Counted from the stretch's first letter, positions 33,506-44,013 are shown. The stretch is DNA of 64,000 nucleotides from Flavobacterium endophyticum (GCF_003634455.1 NZ_RBLC01000006.1:24219-88218), one strand, 5' to 3'. Notes: a model not told the origin generated them from the sequence alone. Numbers and translations: made by a program.

Positions 33506-35107
33506 TTAGTTTTTGACTAATCGTTTAATCATTGTACCGTTTTGGCTTTCTAGCTTCATGATATAAACTCCCGTTGCAGCCTTTGCAAGGTCAATCGTAT
33601 ATGCATCAGACGAACCGCTAAATTGTTTTGAGTACACCAATTGTCCTGAAATAGAAAACACATTGATTGCATCAACAGCTGTCATCTCTGCAAACTGTAT
33701 GTTCACAAGACCGTTCGTTGGGTTAGGATAGACAGACACTGAAGCATTTTCAAATCCTGGTGTCGCTAATGGAGGATCAATAGTGACTACATAATCTTCC
33801 ATTTCACCAAAGTTGTTGTTAGCTACTACTGGTCCGCAAGCAAATTGGTGTCCAAAAGAAGTTGCCAATGATGCCGCAACAACAACACGCATTCTTGTAG
33901 TACCCGTCAAAGCTGTTGCTGGAATTGTTATACTACCAGTAACTGCTTGATTTAAGCCAGTACCTATATAAGTATACTCTGTCGACTCAAAAGCTCCGTT
34001 CTTATTATAATCGACCCAAACGCCAACCGATTCATCTAACCAACCGTCGCCAGATGGCCCTACAGAAACAGAAACTGGGATGGTTGCCCCTACATTAAAT
34101 ACAGGAGGCGCAACAGAGCCACTATAATTGGTGTATCCTGTAGTTGCATTTCCACAAGTTGTAGTATTGTTCAATGTGCCAATAGTAACATTCGTAATTA
34201 CGTCACCATCACCACAATTGAAATTAATTGCATTTAAACAATAGCAAGTATCTACCGCATTTTGCCCAACAGAAACTGCTGCAGAAGTAGCGCTTTGACC
34301 ACTTCCTGAACAAGTTATGATAACTCTGTAAAAAGTAGCTTGCGACTGGCCTGTCATGCTATAATTCAAAGAAACTTGTGAGGCTCCTAAATTAGTCCAT
34401 TGGTCTGTTCCGGTCGGAGAAGACTGCCATTGGTAAGAGAACCCTGCTGCCGGAGTCACGCCAGAAGCGCCCAAGACAAAAGAAGTCTGATTACAAACGG
34501 AAGCTTGCGTAGATGTTGCCGTTCCCACTGCTGGAGTACCCGTACATGCTGTTGCGGCAATGACATCTACTGAATAATCTTCGTATTCTCCATAACCAAT
34601 ATAAGGTGCTGCACAAGAACTTGTTGCAACAATTGCTTGAGAATATTGGGCTTTAACCCTCATTCGAATATTTCCTACCGTAGCCGTAACTGGAATTGCG
34701 ATAGAAGCTGTTACCACAGAGCCCGCTGCTGGCGAAGTTCCTAAGTTTGTAAATTCTGAGGCATCAAAAGCACCATCATCATTGTAGTCGAACCAAACTC
34801 CTACTTGCTGTGTTCCAAAATGGGCAGGAATTGTTACAGAGAGGTCGTAAGACTGTCCTACAATAACACTAGCAGCCGTGCCGCCCGTAAAATCGCTATA
34901 GCCTGCTGTTCCACAACCAGAATTATTATTAATTCCTGCAAAAGTAACATTCACAATTTCATCACCTTCAGAACAATCTCCAGTTCCAGGCGTACAATAC
35001 GATTGTGCCTGAGCTGCAGCCGAGGCCAATAAAAAAGTTCCGAAAAATAAGGATCTAGCTCCTCCAAGGCTTTGTTGCAAAGCCGAAAATAAAGTAGTTT
35101 TTTTCAT
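33506..35107 (-). CDS. GEVED-domain surface protein with T9SS sorting domain
   Basis: 533 residues from the ATG at 35107 (MKKTTLFSALQQ, long signal ending AAAQAQ); an earlier in-frame ATG at 35185 would add 26 residues before the signal. Two GEVED domains: about 35-180 (VGVWFDYNDDGAFDASEF, ending GEYEDYSV) and about 305-450 (VGVWVDYNKNGAFESTEY, ending GEMEDYVV). An Ig-like stretch lies between them (FSYQWQSSPTGTDQW). From SVYPNPTNGLVNI is a T9SS type A domain. It is secreted to the surface; the ligand is unknown. Confidence 0.85.
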   Translation of the reverse strand: MKKTTLFSALQQSLGGARSLFFGTFLLASAAAQAQSYCTPGTGDCSEGDEIVNVTFAGINNNSGCGTAGYSDFTGGTAASVIVGQSYDLSVTIPAHFGTQQVGVWFDYNDDGAFDASEFTNLGTSPAAGSVVTASIAIPVTATVGNIRMRVKAQYSQAIVATSSCAAPYIGYGEYEDYSVDVIAATACTGTPAVGTATSTQASVCNQTSFVLGASGVTPAAGFSYQWQSSPTGTDQWTNLGASQVSLNYSMTGQSQATFYRVIITCSGSGQSATSAAVSVGQNAVDTCYCLNAINFNCGDGDVITNVTIGTLNNTTTCGNATTGYTNYSGSVAPPVFNVGATIPVSVSVGPSGDGWLDESVGVWVDYNKNGAFESTEYTYIGTGLNQAVTGSITIPATALTGTTRMRVVVAASLATSFGHQFACGPVVANNNFGEMEDYVVTIDPPLATPGFENASVSVYPNPTNGLVNIQFAEMTAVDAINVFSISGQLVYSKQFSGSSDAYTIDLAKAATGVYIMKLESQNGTMIKRLVKN

Positions 35108-35343
35108 GAAAATTATTTTCATGCAAATAGCTATAAACCAGAGGATAATAATTCTAGTATTAAAATTATTTGCATTGTTATACATTCACTAAAGTATGAC
35201 TTTTAAGATTAAAATAAAAATTCTCTTACGAAAACACGGTCTAAAATACCAAATTTTAACATTCATAGAAATATTCATTGAAAAATAACGGTAATAAAAA
35301 CCTATAATTTATTCTTACTTTTACTTTCTACAAAAACATTAAA

Positions 35344-36708
35344 ATGAACGACACTATCATCACCATTATCGCTTTTATAATTGCCTTAGCCATAGGAATT
35401 TTTATTGGAAAGTTGCTTTTTTCTGCCAACGCAAAATCAGAAAAAGCAGGCCTTGAAGAACGAATCAACGGACTGCTTTCTCAGATAGAACAATTAAAAT
35501 TACAGCAACAGCAGGACCGCATTAGCTCAGAGAATCAATTGCAGCAGATTGCCTTGGAAAGAGAAGGCCTCAGAACAGAAAAAGAATCTTTAGCCATACA
35601 GCTTTCAAAAAAAGAAGTTGATTTCGAAAATCTTTGGGAACGCAACAAAGAACAAAAGCAAGAAGTAGAACAGCTGCAAGAAAAATTCACCAAAGAATTT
35701 GAAAACCTTGCCAATAAGATATTAGAAGAGAAATCCACCAAATTTACCGAGCAGAACAGAGAGAATATGAAAAACATACTTTCTCCATTACAAGACAAAA
35801 TCCAGCTTTTTGAGAAAAAGGTAGAAGATACGCACAAAGAAAGTATTGACTATCATGCCGCACTAAGACAGCAGATTCTAGGGCTTCGCGAAATGAACGA
35901 GCAGATGAGTCGAGAAACGCTCAACCTGACCAAAGCGTTGAAAGGTGACAGCAAGATGCAAGGAAACTGGGGCGAATTGATCTTGGAAAGAGTGCTTGAA
36001 AAATCTGGCTTGGAAAAAGGCCGTGAATACGAAGTGCAGCAGAGTTTTGTGACCGAAGACGGCACAAGGGTTTTCCCAGACGTGGTCATCAATTTACCCG
36101 ACGGCAAAAAAATGGTAGTGGATTCTAAAGTATCTTTAGTCTCGTATGAAAAATACATCAACGAAGAAGATGAAGTCTTAAAAACAGCCTTCTTAAAAGA
36201 GCATTTGAATTCAATCAGAAGGCATGTCGAGCAGCTTGGCGCCAAGAACTATCACGACCTTTATCAAATCGAGAGTCCTGATTTCGTATTGCTTTTCATC
36301 CCTATGGAGCCTGCCTTTGCCATTGCGCTAAACGAGGACACTACACTTTACAACAAGGCCTTTGAAAAGAACATTGTGATCGTCACTCCTTCTACCCTTT
36401 TGGCCACGCTCCGAACCATTGACAGCATGTGGGCCAATCAAAAACAGCAGGAAAATGCTTTTGAGATTGCAAGGCAAGCCGGAGCCCTCTATGATAAATT
36501 TGAAGGTTTTGTAACCGATCTTGTCAAAATAGGCAAAAAGATGGATGAAGCCAAAGTAGAATATCAAGGTGCCATGAACAAACTTTTTGACGGAAAAGGC
36601 AATCTGATAAACAGTGTAGAAAGGCTGAAAAAAATGGGTGCCAAAGCTAAAAAATCATTGCCAGAGAATATCCTGAAAAGAGCCGAGACAGACGATTCTG
36701 AAAACTAA
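35344..36708 (+). CDS. rmuC: DNA recombination protein RmuC
   Basis: 454 residues. One N-terminal membrane segment (about 5-25) is followed by a long coiled coil (about 30-200, rich in Gln/Glu/Lys). The RmuC nuclease-like domain (about 200-400) contains MQGNWGELILERVLEKSGL, FPDVVINLPDGKKMVVDSKVSL and SPDFVLLFIPMEPAF. RmuC limits inversion between short inverted repeats. It precedes the thioesterase gene by 23 bases. Confidence 0.92.
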   Translation: MNDTIITIIAFIIALAIGIFIGKLLFSANAKSEKAGLEERINGLLSQIEQLKLQQQQDRISSENQLQQIALEREGLRTEKESLAIQLSKKEVDFENLWERNKEQKQEVEQLQEKFTKEFENLANKILEEKSTKFTEQNRENMKNILSPLQDKIQLFEKKVEDTHKESIDYHAALRQQILGLREMNEQMSRETLNLTKALKGDSKMQGNWGELILERVLEKSGLEKGREYEVQQSFVTEDGTRVFPDVVINLPDGKKMVVDSKVSLVSYEKYINEEDEVLKTAFLKEHLNSIRRHVEQLGAKNYHDLYQIESPDFVLLFIPMEPAFAIALNEDTTLYNKAFEKNIVIVTPSTLLATLRTIDSMWANQKQQENAFEIARQAGALYDKFEGFVTDLVKIGKKMDEAKVEYQGAMNKLFDGKGNLINSVERLKKMGAKAKKSLPENILKRAETDDSEN

Positions 36709-36731
36709 TAAAGAACCCAACCCAAAACTGT

Positions 36732-37277
36732 ATGGACAAAACGTATAAAACACCAAAATCTTCCCGAATCACAATTTCTGAACTGATGCTGCCGTCGCAT
36801 TCCAATTTTAGCGGCAAAATCCACGGAGGCTACATTCTGTCTTTGATGGACCAGATCGCCTTTGCCTGTGCTTCTAAATTTTCGGGTTCCTATTGTGTCA
36901 CGGCTTCGGTTGATACGGTCGATTTCCTAAATCCGATCGAGATTGGAGAATTGGTTACGCTAAAAGCATCTGTAAATTACGTCGGCAACAGTTCCATGGT
37001 AATTGGCATTCGCGTCACAGCCGAAAATATACAAACTCAAAAAGTAAAACATTGCAATTCCTCCTACTTTACGATGGTTGCCAAAGACGATTCGGGCAAA
37101 AATGTTTCCGTTCCAAGATTAACATTGACTACTGTCGAGGAAGTACGTCGTTTTTGCGATGCTATGAGACGAATCAAGGCGAAAAAAGAGCATAAAGAAC
37201 AAGAACATTTATTTGACCATACCTCAACTGAAGCCTTGCAGGACATCAAAAACATGGACATCCGAATCCATTTATAA
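36732..37277 (+). CDS. Acyl-CoA thioesterase, hotdog fold
   Basis: 181 residues. The hotdog core has HSNFSGKIHGGYILSLMDQIAFACA and ASVDTVDFLNPIEIGELVTL, where Asn/Asp residues form the BACH/YciA-type active site. It hydrolyses acyl-CoA; chain length is unknown. The C-terminal 50 residues are charged and helical. It is probably cotranscribed with rmuC. Confidence 0.88.
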   Translation: MDKTYKTPKSSRITISELMLPSHSNFSGKIHGGYILSLMDQIAFACASKFSGSYCVTASVDTVDFLNPIEIGELVTLKASVNYVGNSSMVIGIRVTAENIQTQKVKHCNSSYFTMVAKDDSGKNVSVPRLTLTTVEEVRRFCDAMRRIKAKKEHKEQEHLFDHTSTEALQDIKNMDIRIHL

Positions 37278-37392
37278 ACACAACTAAACAATTTAGTAAT
37301 AGCCCTCTAACTTTTTTGTTATAAAATCATTTTCTTTTTAGTTTTATTATATATTTGCCATATTTATTCCTAATTTTTTGATGGTAAATCTT

Positions 37393-38499
37393 ATGAAACA
37401 CAACTATTTTTTAAAGAAATCATTACTATTACTACTTTTCTTTACCATTTTATCATGCGGGTCAGACAACGACTATGTTCCCGTACCAGAACCCGTTTCT
37501 CCAGTTACAGTTGATTTGGCAGCAGTTCCTTACGCCAAATTATCTGATTACAAATTTTTTGAAGGCGATATGAAAGAACACATACCCTCTTTAAATGTAA
37601 TTCCTTACGAGCCAGCAAGTCAGCTTTTTACCGATTACGCCAAAAAGAAGCGATTCATATGGATGCCTGAAAATGTAAAAGCGACTTATACTGCCGACGG
37701 AAAGATTTTAAACTTTCCGGTAGGAACTGTTCTAATAAAAACATTCTATTATTCTACGATACAGCCAGGAAACACGACAAAGATGATCGAAACCCGATTG
37801 ATGATTCGTAAAGCTGATGGATGGAAATTTTACGAATATGTGTGGAATGACGAACAGACAGAAGCGAACCTGATCGTAAACGATGACTTTATAAACGGCA
37901 GCACCAAAACAATTACCTTCAAGAAACCAAACGACGAGGTAATTACAGCCGAGTATAGAATTCCGTCAGAATCAGAATGTCTCGCCTGTCACAAGATAAA
38001 TGAGATTGCGACTCCGATCGGTGTCAAACCTCAGAATTTAAATATCAATTATGCATATAGAGAAGGAAACAAGAACCAATTGCAGAAATTGCTAGAACAA
38101 GGCTATCTGGAAAGCTATCCTTCTACTATTGCCACAACAGTTAATTACAACGACACCTCACAATCTTTAGATTTAAGAATGCGTTCCTACTTGGATGCTA
38201 ACTGTGCGCATTGCCATCAAGACCAAGGACGCTGTGATTATCGCGCCATACGTTTTGCTTTCAGTGAAACTTCAAATCCAACCAACCTAGGTATTTGTAT
38301 TGACGCCGATGAGATCGTAAGCCCTACGTTGCAAAAAATTGTCTTGCCGTCCAATTTCAGCAAATCGATACTGCATTATCGATTGCGAACTAATGACGAG
38401 AGCGAAAGAATGCCGCTATTAGGAAGAACGATTACTCACGATGAAGGAATAGCGCTAGTAGAGCAATGGATTAGCTCATTAACGCAAACTTGCAACTAA
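37393..38499 (+). CDS. SO2930-family diheme c-type cytochrome lipoprotein, copy 1
   Basis: 368 residues from ATG 37393, by analogy with copy 2. Lipobox ILSC (Cys 22). Two CxxCH heme c sites: CLACH (196-200) and CAHCH (271-275). KLSDYKFFEGDM, PYEPASQLFTDYAKKKRFIWMP and NFPVGTVLIKTFYY form the N-terminal domain typical of SO2930-like proteins. It would sit at the outer membrane and pass electrons. It pairs with the CRTAC1 protein 47 bases downstream, and the pair is duplicated at 40800-43940. Confidence 0.85.
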   Translation: MKHNYFLKKSLLLLLFFTILSCGSDNDYVPVPEPVSPVTVDLAAVPYAKLSDYKFFEGDMKEHIPSLNVIPYEPASQLFTDYAKKKRFIWMPENVKATYTADGKILNFPVGTVLIKTFYYSTIQPGNTTKMIETRLMIRKADGWKFYEYVWNDEQTEANLIVNDDFINGSTKTITFKKPNDEVITAEYRIPSESECLACHKINEIATPIGVKPQNLNINYAYREGNKNQLQKLLEQGYLESYPSTIATTVNYNDTSQSLDLRMRSYLDANCAHCHQDQGRCDYRAIRFAFSETSNPTNLGICIDADEIVSPTLQKIVLPSNFSKSILHYRLRTNDESERMPLLGRTITHDEGIALVEQWISSLTQTCN

Positions 38500-38546
38500 A
38501 TCCAATAAAACAGCTTAACAACAACCAACTAAAAACTATAGTCATT

Positions 38547-40589
38547 ATGAAAAAAACTTTATTTTTCTTTAGCCTATTTTTTTGCTTTTCAATCGCAATG
38601 GCCCAAAGCAATTGCGATACTGCATTAAATATTACGCTTAACTCCATCAACACAGCTCCTTCGTATGCTGCTGAAAACGGAACCGCACCGAGCAACTTGT
38701 GCGGACTTAATAATGGTCCCGGCACAAAAGGCAAATGGTATAAATATACTGCCACACAAAACATCAATGTGACCGTATCTACGCTTTTGCCTCAGAATCC
38801 TAATACCGACACCAGGGTAATTGTATATAGCGGATCTTGCACCAATTTAGTATGTATAGGTTCTAACGATGATTATGATGGCAGCCAAGCTTCACAACTT
38901 AGCTTTGCGGCTACTGCAGGCACAACCTACATCATTGCGTTTGATAACAAATACAGTAGCAATGGCTTTGATTTCTCTTTTACGCAAACAGCCTCTCCAG
39001 GTGTAGACCGATTGTCATTCACATCGCGTCCGGTTGCGGGAATAGCTGGACAACATAACAATTGTATCGTAGATATGAATGGCGACTACTTAGACGACAT
39101 TGTTTCAGCAATCAACAATACACAATTAGCCATTAGCTATCAACAAGTTGGTGGTACATTTACGACTACGACATTCACTATAGCAAATACATCAGTTCAA
39201 CCAACCTGGAGCATCGCAGCAGGCGATTATGACAACAACGGATACAATGACCTGATCTATGGCTCAGGCAGCGGAGTCGTGTTTTTAAAAGCCAATTCAG
39301 ACGGTTCGGCTTACAGTACCTTTAGAAAACCTGAAAACTACTTGACACAGCGTACCAATTTTGTAGACATCAATAACGATGGCAAGCTAGATGCTTTTGT
39401 ATGTGATGATAACTCTCCAAATCGATATTATTTTAACGATGGCTTGGGCAATATTGGAAACCAAACTCAAGGCGGTCTGGGAATTTTCCCGACTGGAGGA
39501 AATTATGCCTCAAACTGGTTTGATTATGATAACGATGGCGATATCGACATGCATATGTCAAAATGCGGGCAAGGAGGCTCTGGTGTCGGCGGAAACATCG
39601 ATGAAATGTATAGAAACAATGGCAACGGAACATTTACCAATGTAGCCGCAACAGCAAATTTGGCAGCGCCAGAGCAAAGCTGGTCGTCAGCGGTTGGAGA
39701 TTTCAACAATGATGGATGGATGGATATCATCTTAGGCGTAAATGCAACCTCTGACGGTAATACAAATGTAATGAGAAACAATGGCGATGGCACGTTTACC
39801 AGCGTTACCGTAGGTTCAGGATTTGATCTTATTTTTAGCACTGGAAGAGAATATGTAGCTCATGATTTTGATAATGATGGATTTTTAGATGTTTTGGGCT
39901 CAGGAAACAATATTATGTTTGGCGATGGTAATTTCCATTTTACGCCAAATCCAAATCAATACCTATTATCTCCAGTTGACAGACCCGTTGGAGATTTAAA
40001 CAACGATGGCTTCTTGGATATCCAAAATGGAACTAATGTATTGTTCAGTAACGGGAACAGCAATAAGTGGATAAAAATCAGTTTTGAAGGCGTACAAAGC
40101 AACAGAAACGGAATCGGGGCAAGAGTGGAACTTTACGGTCCATGGGGCAAACAAATCCGAGACGTACAAAGCGGAACTGGTTTCCAAAACATGAGCTCTC
40201 TGAATGTACATTTTGGCATCGGCCAAGCATCTTCAATAGAAAAAGTAATTATCAGATGGCCATCTGGAATTGTGGATACAGTCTTAAACCCTTCAACAGG
40301 CCAGACATTACATGTAAGAGAAGGAGCAACACTTGGAGTTGCAGAAAATAACACAAAACAATTCACATTGTATCCAAACCCTACAGCTGACTTCCTAAAC
40401 ATTCAGCTCAATGAATTGCAAGCTGAAATAGATGGAGCAAAAATCTATGATTTGACAGGAAGAATGATTTCTGACGCAAAAGTCTTAAACAGCAAAATTA
40501 ATGTTCAATCACTTCCTGCAGGAACCTATGTAATCATCCTGCATGATACAAAAGGAGAAAAATACGCTCAGAAATTCATCAAGAAGTAG
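38547..40589 (+). CDS. CRTAC1/ASPIC-UnbV FG-GAP surface protein with T9SS domain, copy 1
   Basis: 680 residues from the ATG at 38547. Signal ends in AMAQ. An N-terminal jelly-roll domain (about 20-145) is followed by FG-GAP/VCBS blades with calcium loops (DMNGDYLDD, DYDNNGYND, DNDGDIDM, DFNNDGWMD, DFDNDGFLD). An ASPIC/UnbV domain (RNGIGARVELYGPWGKQIRD...VHFGIGQASSIEKVIIRWPSG) comes next. FTLYPNPTADFLNI starts the T9SS type A domain. It is a surface calcium-loaded propeller; the diheme cytochrome encoded before it is its likely partner. Confidence 0.87.
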   Translation: MKKTLFFFSLFFCFSIAMAQSNCDTALNITLNSINTAPSYAAENGTAPSNLCGLNNGPGTKGKWYKYTATQNINVTVSTLLPQNPNTDTRVIVYSGSCTNLVCIGSNDDYDGSQASQLSFAATAGTTYIIAFDNKYSSNGFDFSFTQTASPGVDRLSFTSRPVAGIAGQHNNCIVDMNGDYLDDIVSAINNTQLAISYQQVGGTFTTTTFTIANTSVQPTWSIAAGDYDNNGYNDLIYGSGSGVVFLKANSDGSAYSTFRKPENYLTQRTNFVDINNDGKLDAFVCDDNSPNRYYFNDGLGNIGNQTQGGLGIFPTGGNYASNWFDYDNDGDIDMHMSKCGQGGSGVGGNIDEMYRNNGNGTFTNVAATANLAAPEQSWSSAVGDFNNDGWMDIILGVNATSDGNTNVMRNNGDGTFTSVTVGSGFDLIFSTGREYVAHDFDNDGFLDVLGSGNNIMFGDGNFHFTPNPNQYLLSPVDRPVGDLNNDGFLDIQNGTNVLFSNGNSNKWIKISFEGVQSNRNGIGARVELYGPWGKQIRDVQSGTGFQNMSSLNVHFGIGQASSIEKVIIRWPSGIVDTVLNPSTGQTLHVREGATLGVAENNTKQFTLYPNPTADFLNIQLNELQAEIDGAKIYDLTGRMISDAKVLNSKINVQSLPAGTYVIILHDTKGEKYAQKFIKK

Positions 40590-40606
40590 TAATCTCTCAC
40601 AATAAG

Positions 40607-40642
40607 AAAAATCCCGAATGGTTTCATTCGGGATTTTTTTTT
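40607..40642 (+). terminator. Rho-independent terminator between duplicated modules
   Basis: AAAAATCCCGAATG-GTTT-CATTCGGGATTTTTTTTT, with a perfect stem. Confidence 0.9.
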
Positions 40643-40799
40643 ACAGAAAATTCTCCCAACCTTAGCGTTATCAGGCATTACACAAAACACAATTAAACAA
40701 TTTATTATCAGCGCTATAACTTTTTTACTATAACAATATTTTCTTCATAATTTTATTTTATATTTATTATCTTTATTCCTAATTTTTTGAAACACATCT

Positions 40800-41894
40800 A
40801 TGAAACAAAACTATTTTTTAAAGAAATCACTGTTATTTATTCTTTTCTTTATCATTTTTTCATGTGGATCCGATAATGATTATATCCCAGTAGAACCTAC
40901 TTCGCCAGTCGTGGTTGATTTGGCATCCGTTCCGTACGCCAAGCTATCCGATTATAAATTTTTCGATGGCACAATGAAAAATCAAGTTCCGTCTCTTGAC
41001 GTACTTCCTTACGAACCTGCAAGTCAGCTTTTCACAGATTATGCCCATAAAAAAAGATTTGTTTGGATGCCAAAAAATAAAAAAGCGGTATATGACGGCG
41101 ATGGAAAAACCTTAATTTTTCCTGTAGGCACTGCGCTTATAAAAACATTTTATTACGACAATATCCAGCCTGGCAATACAACACGGATTATAGAAACTCG
41201 AATCATGATACGCAAAGAAGAAGGATGGATTTTTGCCAATTATGTATGGAATGCAGATCAAACCGAAGCTACCCTTGATCCTAATGGTAGTTTCACAGAC
41301 ATTACATGGCTGGAGGAAGGAACACTTAAAAACACGAACTACCGTATTCCATCTTCTTCAGGAGGCGAATGCTTGACCTGCCACAAATCAAACGACAAGC
41401 CTATCCCGATTGGCTTAAAACCTCAAAACTTAAATTTTGCTATAAACTACGCTTCTGGAAGCAAAAATCAATTAGAAAAATGGGCAGAAGTTGGCTACTT
41501 AGACAATAACTTCCCAAGAAATATAGTATCGACAGTACGATGGAACGACGAGTCACAACCCTTGGAAAAAAGAGTGCGGTCTTATATCGATATAAACTGC
41601 GCCCACTGTCATCAACAGGACAGCCATTGTTCTTACAGGCCGATGCGTTTTGCTTTCAGCGAGACAACCGATCTTACAAATCTAGGCGTGTGCATGACAC
41701 CGGTTGACATTGTAGGAAGCGGACTCTCCCACATTGTAGCACCAGGCAGTCCTGAAAGATCCGTGATGCATTTTAGAATCACGTCTGTAAATGAATCTAC
41801 AAGAATGCCGCTACTGGGAAGATCGATCGTTCATGAAGAAGCTGTCGAAATGATAGACGAATGGATAACTACCTTAGATATGAGATGTAACTAA
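40800..41894 (+). CDS. SO2930-family diheme c-type cytochrome lipoprotein, copy 2
   Basis: 364 residues, a clear paralogue of the gene at 37393 along its whole length, starting at the same motif (MKQNYFLKKSLLF). Lipobox IFSC. Heme sites CLTCH and CAHCH are both present. RMPLLGR near the end carries a Met that could be an axial heme ligand. It is followed after 15 bases by its own CRTAC1 paralogue. The upstream about 110 bases also resemble those of copy 1. Confidence 0.87.
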   Translation: MKQNYFLKKSLLFILFFIIFSCGSDNDYIPVEPTSPVVVDLASVPYAKLSDYKFFDGTMKNQVPSLDVLPYEPASQLFTDYAHKKRFVWMPKNKKAVYDGDGKTLIFPVGTALIKTFYYDNIQPGNTTRIIETRIMIRKEEGWIFANYVWNADQTEATLDPNGSFTDITWLEEGTLKNTNYRIPSSSGGECLTCHKSNDKPIPIGLKPQNLNFAINYASGSKNQLEKWAEVGYLDNNFPRNIVSTVRWNDESQPLEKRVRSYIDINCAHCHQQDSHCSYRPMRFAFSETTDLTNLGVCMTPVDIVGSGLSHIVAPGSPERSVMHFRITSVNESTRMPLLGRSIVHEEAVEMIDEWITTLDMRCN

Positions 41895-41909
41895 TAAACA
41901 AACAACAAT

Positions 41910-43940
41910 ATGAAAAAAAGACTACCCCTAATTATGCTATGCCTGACGGCTTTTTTGGCCAAGGCACAAGACAATTGCCAAACTGCCTTGGAAATTACAG
42001 CAGGCACGCATACCATTGATGCAATTAACGGAAATGCTAATACGTATGGCATTTGTGCCGGAAGCGGTACGGCAGCAAACAGCGAATGGTATAAATACTC
42101 CCCTTCAATAAACACTTCGGTGACCGTAACAACTGACCTTATAGCCAACATTGGAGGAGACACCCGTTTCCATATCTATAGAGGTGCTTGCGGTGCATTA
42201 ACTTGCGCAGGCGGTGATGATGACAGCGGAAACTTAGGAAACGGATTTTTATCAGCATTTACTTTCAACGCTGTTGCTGGTACTACCTATTTTATAGTTT
42301 TCGACAACAAATGGCGAAGCACAGGCTTCAATTTTGTTCTTGCCGAAGGACCATATACTCCAGAACAGCCTGAAGTACCTGGGCAAATTGTCGGATTTAC
42401 GCCGCAGACTATAGCGCTGGGCGGTTCCTACAAAAATTGCGTAGTGGACATGAACGGTGATTATTTGGATGACATTGTAGGCATAAGCAATACTAGCCTC
42501 AACATTTTATATCAAAATGCTAGCGGTGGCGGATTTACTCCAGCTACGATAACTACACCGCAAGCCACTTATATGCCGTCATGGAGCGTCACTGCGGCCG
42601 ACTATGACAAAAACGGCTATACCGATCTATTGTTTGGATCTGGCAGCGGCGTGACTTTTATGAAAGCCAACAGCACAGGCACGGGTTATACGCCTATCTC
42701 GGGACCCCAATCTATTTTCAGCCAGCGTTCCAACTTTGTAGACCTCAATAATGATGGACATCTTGATGCTTTTGTATGCCATGACGTAAATCCTAATGTA
42801 TATTACCTTAATGACGGAAACGGAAACCTTGTCTTCCATCAAGGGGGTATGGGCGATTTCCCAAGTGGCGGAAATTACGGTTCAATTTTTGTCGATTATG
42901 ATAATGATGGCGACCAAGATCTTTTTATCGCAAAATGCCGTGGCGGTAATACAGGTGCTAATATTGACGAATTACACCGAAATAACGGAAATGGCACTTT
43001 TACCAACGTATCTGTAGCAGCAGGAATGGCTGACCCTGATCAATCTTGGTCAAGTGCTTTTGGTGATTTTGACAATGATGGCGACATGGACGCTTTAATT
43101 GGTTCAAATGCCGGAGGAACGACTCAAAAATTGATGCGTAATAATGGTGATGGCACCTTTACGAATGTAAGTGCAGGTTCAGGATTTGAATCCTATACTA
43201 ATACTGGAAGAGAATATATTGCTCGTGATTTTAACAATGATGGATTCATTGATGTCTTTGGACCAGGCGGTATTATCATGATCAATAATGGAGATTGGAC
43301 TTTTACAAAATCAGGCGGAGCACCTCAAAATGGACCTATCGGAGATTTGAACAATGACGGCTTCTTAGATGTTCAGGTCGAAAACACGGTCTATTACAAT
43401 AACGGAAACGACAACAATTGGATTATACTGAACCTTCAAGGTATCCAAAGCACCAGAAATGGTATCGGTGCAAGAGTAGAGATATATGGAACTTGGGGCA
43501 GACAGATCAGAGACGTGAGAAGCGGCGAAGGCTTTGAATTTGCCAACTCATTAAATACACATTTCGGAATCGGAACTGCAACAGAAATTACGAGACTGGT
43601 AATAAAATGGCCTTCTGGCTTGGTAGAAGAAATCCTAAATCCAGCTATAAATTCAAAACTGCTTGTTGTAGAAGGCTCGACTTTAGGAATCTCTGAAACA
43701 AATAGCAATCAGTTTATACTTTATCCTAACCCAGCTTCCGATTACATCCGAATCCAGCTTACTGACATGCAGCCTGAAATTGCCAGCGTAAAAATCTATG
43801 ATTACCAAGGCAGAATGGTTTCAGATGTAAAAATACAAGAAAACCAGATTGACATCCAATCACTGTCTGCAGGAAATTACATGATGGTATTGCAAAACAG
43901 CAATGGCGAAAAGTTCTCTCAGAAGTTTGTCAAAAAATAA
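41910..43940 (+). CDS. CRTAC1/ASPIC-UnbV FG-GAP surface protein with T9SS domain, copy 2
   Basis: 676 residues, a paralogue of the gene at 38547 with the same order: signal (ending AKAQ), jelly-roll domain (SEWYKYSPSINTSVTV), FG-GAP loops (DMNGDYLDD, DYDKNGYTD, DYDNDGDQD, DFDNDGDMD, DFNNDGFID), ASPIC/UnbV (RNGIGARVEIYGTWGRQIRD), then the T9SS domain from FILYPNPASDYIRI. It is probably cotranscribed with cytochrome copy 2. Confidence 0.88.
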   Translation: MKKRLPLIMLCLTAFLAKAQDNCQTALEITAGTHTIDAINGNANTYGICAGSGTAANSEWYKYSPSINTSVTVTTDLIANIGGDTRFHIYRGACGALTCAGGDDDSGNLGNGFLSAFTFNAVAGTTYFIVFDNKWRSTGFNFVLAEGPYTPEQPEVPGQIVGFTPQTIALGGSYKNCVVDMNGDYLDDIVGISNTSLNILYQNASGGGFTPATITTPQATYMPSWSVTAADYDKNGYTDLLFGSGSGVTFMKANSTGTGYTPISGPQSIFSQRSNFVDLNNDGHLDAFVCHDVNPNVYYLNDGNGNLVFHQGGMGDFPSGGNYGSIFVDYDNDGDQDLFIAKCRGGNTGANIDELHRNNGNGTFTNVSVAAGMADPDQSWSSAFGDFDNDGDMDALIGSNAGGTTQKLMRNNGDGTFTNVSAGSGFESYTNTGREYIARDFNNDGFIDVFGPGGIIMINNGDWTFTKSGGAPQNGPIGDLNNDGFLDVQVENTVYYNNGNDNNWIILNLQGIQSTRNGIGARVEIYGTWGRQIRDVRSGEGFEFANSLNTHFGIGTATEITRLVIKWPSGLVEEILNPAINSKLLVVEGSTLGISETNSNQFILYPNPASDYIRIQLTDMQPEIASVKIYDYQGRMVSDVKIQENQIDIQSLSAGNYMMVLQNSNGEKFSQKFVKK

Positions 43941-43958
43941 AGCTTGTTTTTATACTAC

Positions 43959-43993
43959 AAAAAATCCCGAAAGTTATTCGGGATTTTTTTTTT
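43959..43993. terminator. Bidirectional Rho-independent terminator
   Basis: AAAAATCCCGAA-AGTTA-TTCGGGATTTTTTTTTT lies between convergent genes. Confidence 0.88.
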
Positions 43994-44013
43994 AGAGAAT
44001 TGCTCTTTTGAAG

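Noticed and set aside
37360..37381. Response-regulator box before the cytochrome modules
   Set aside because: TATTCCTAATT is shared with the box at 62816, but the second TTCC is missing at both cytochrome copies, so the likeness is probably chance in AT-rich DNA.
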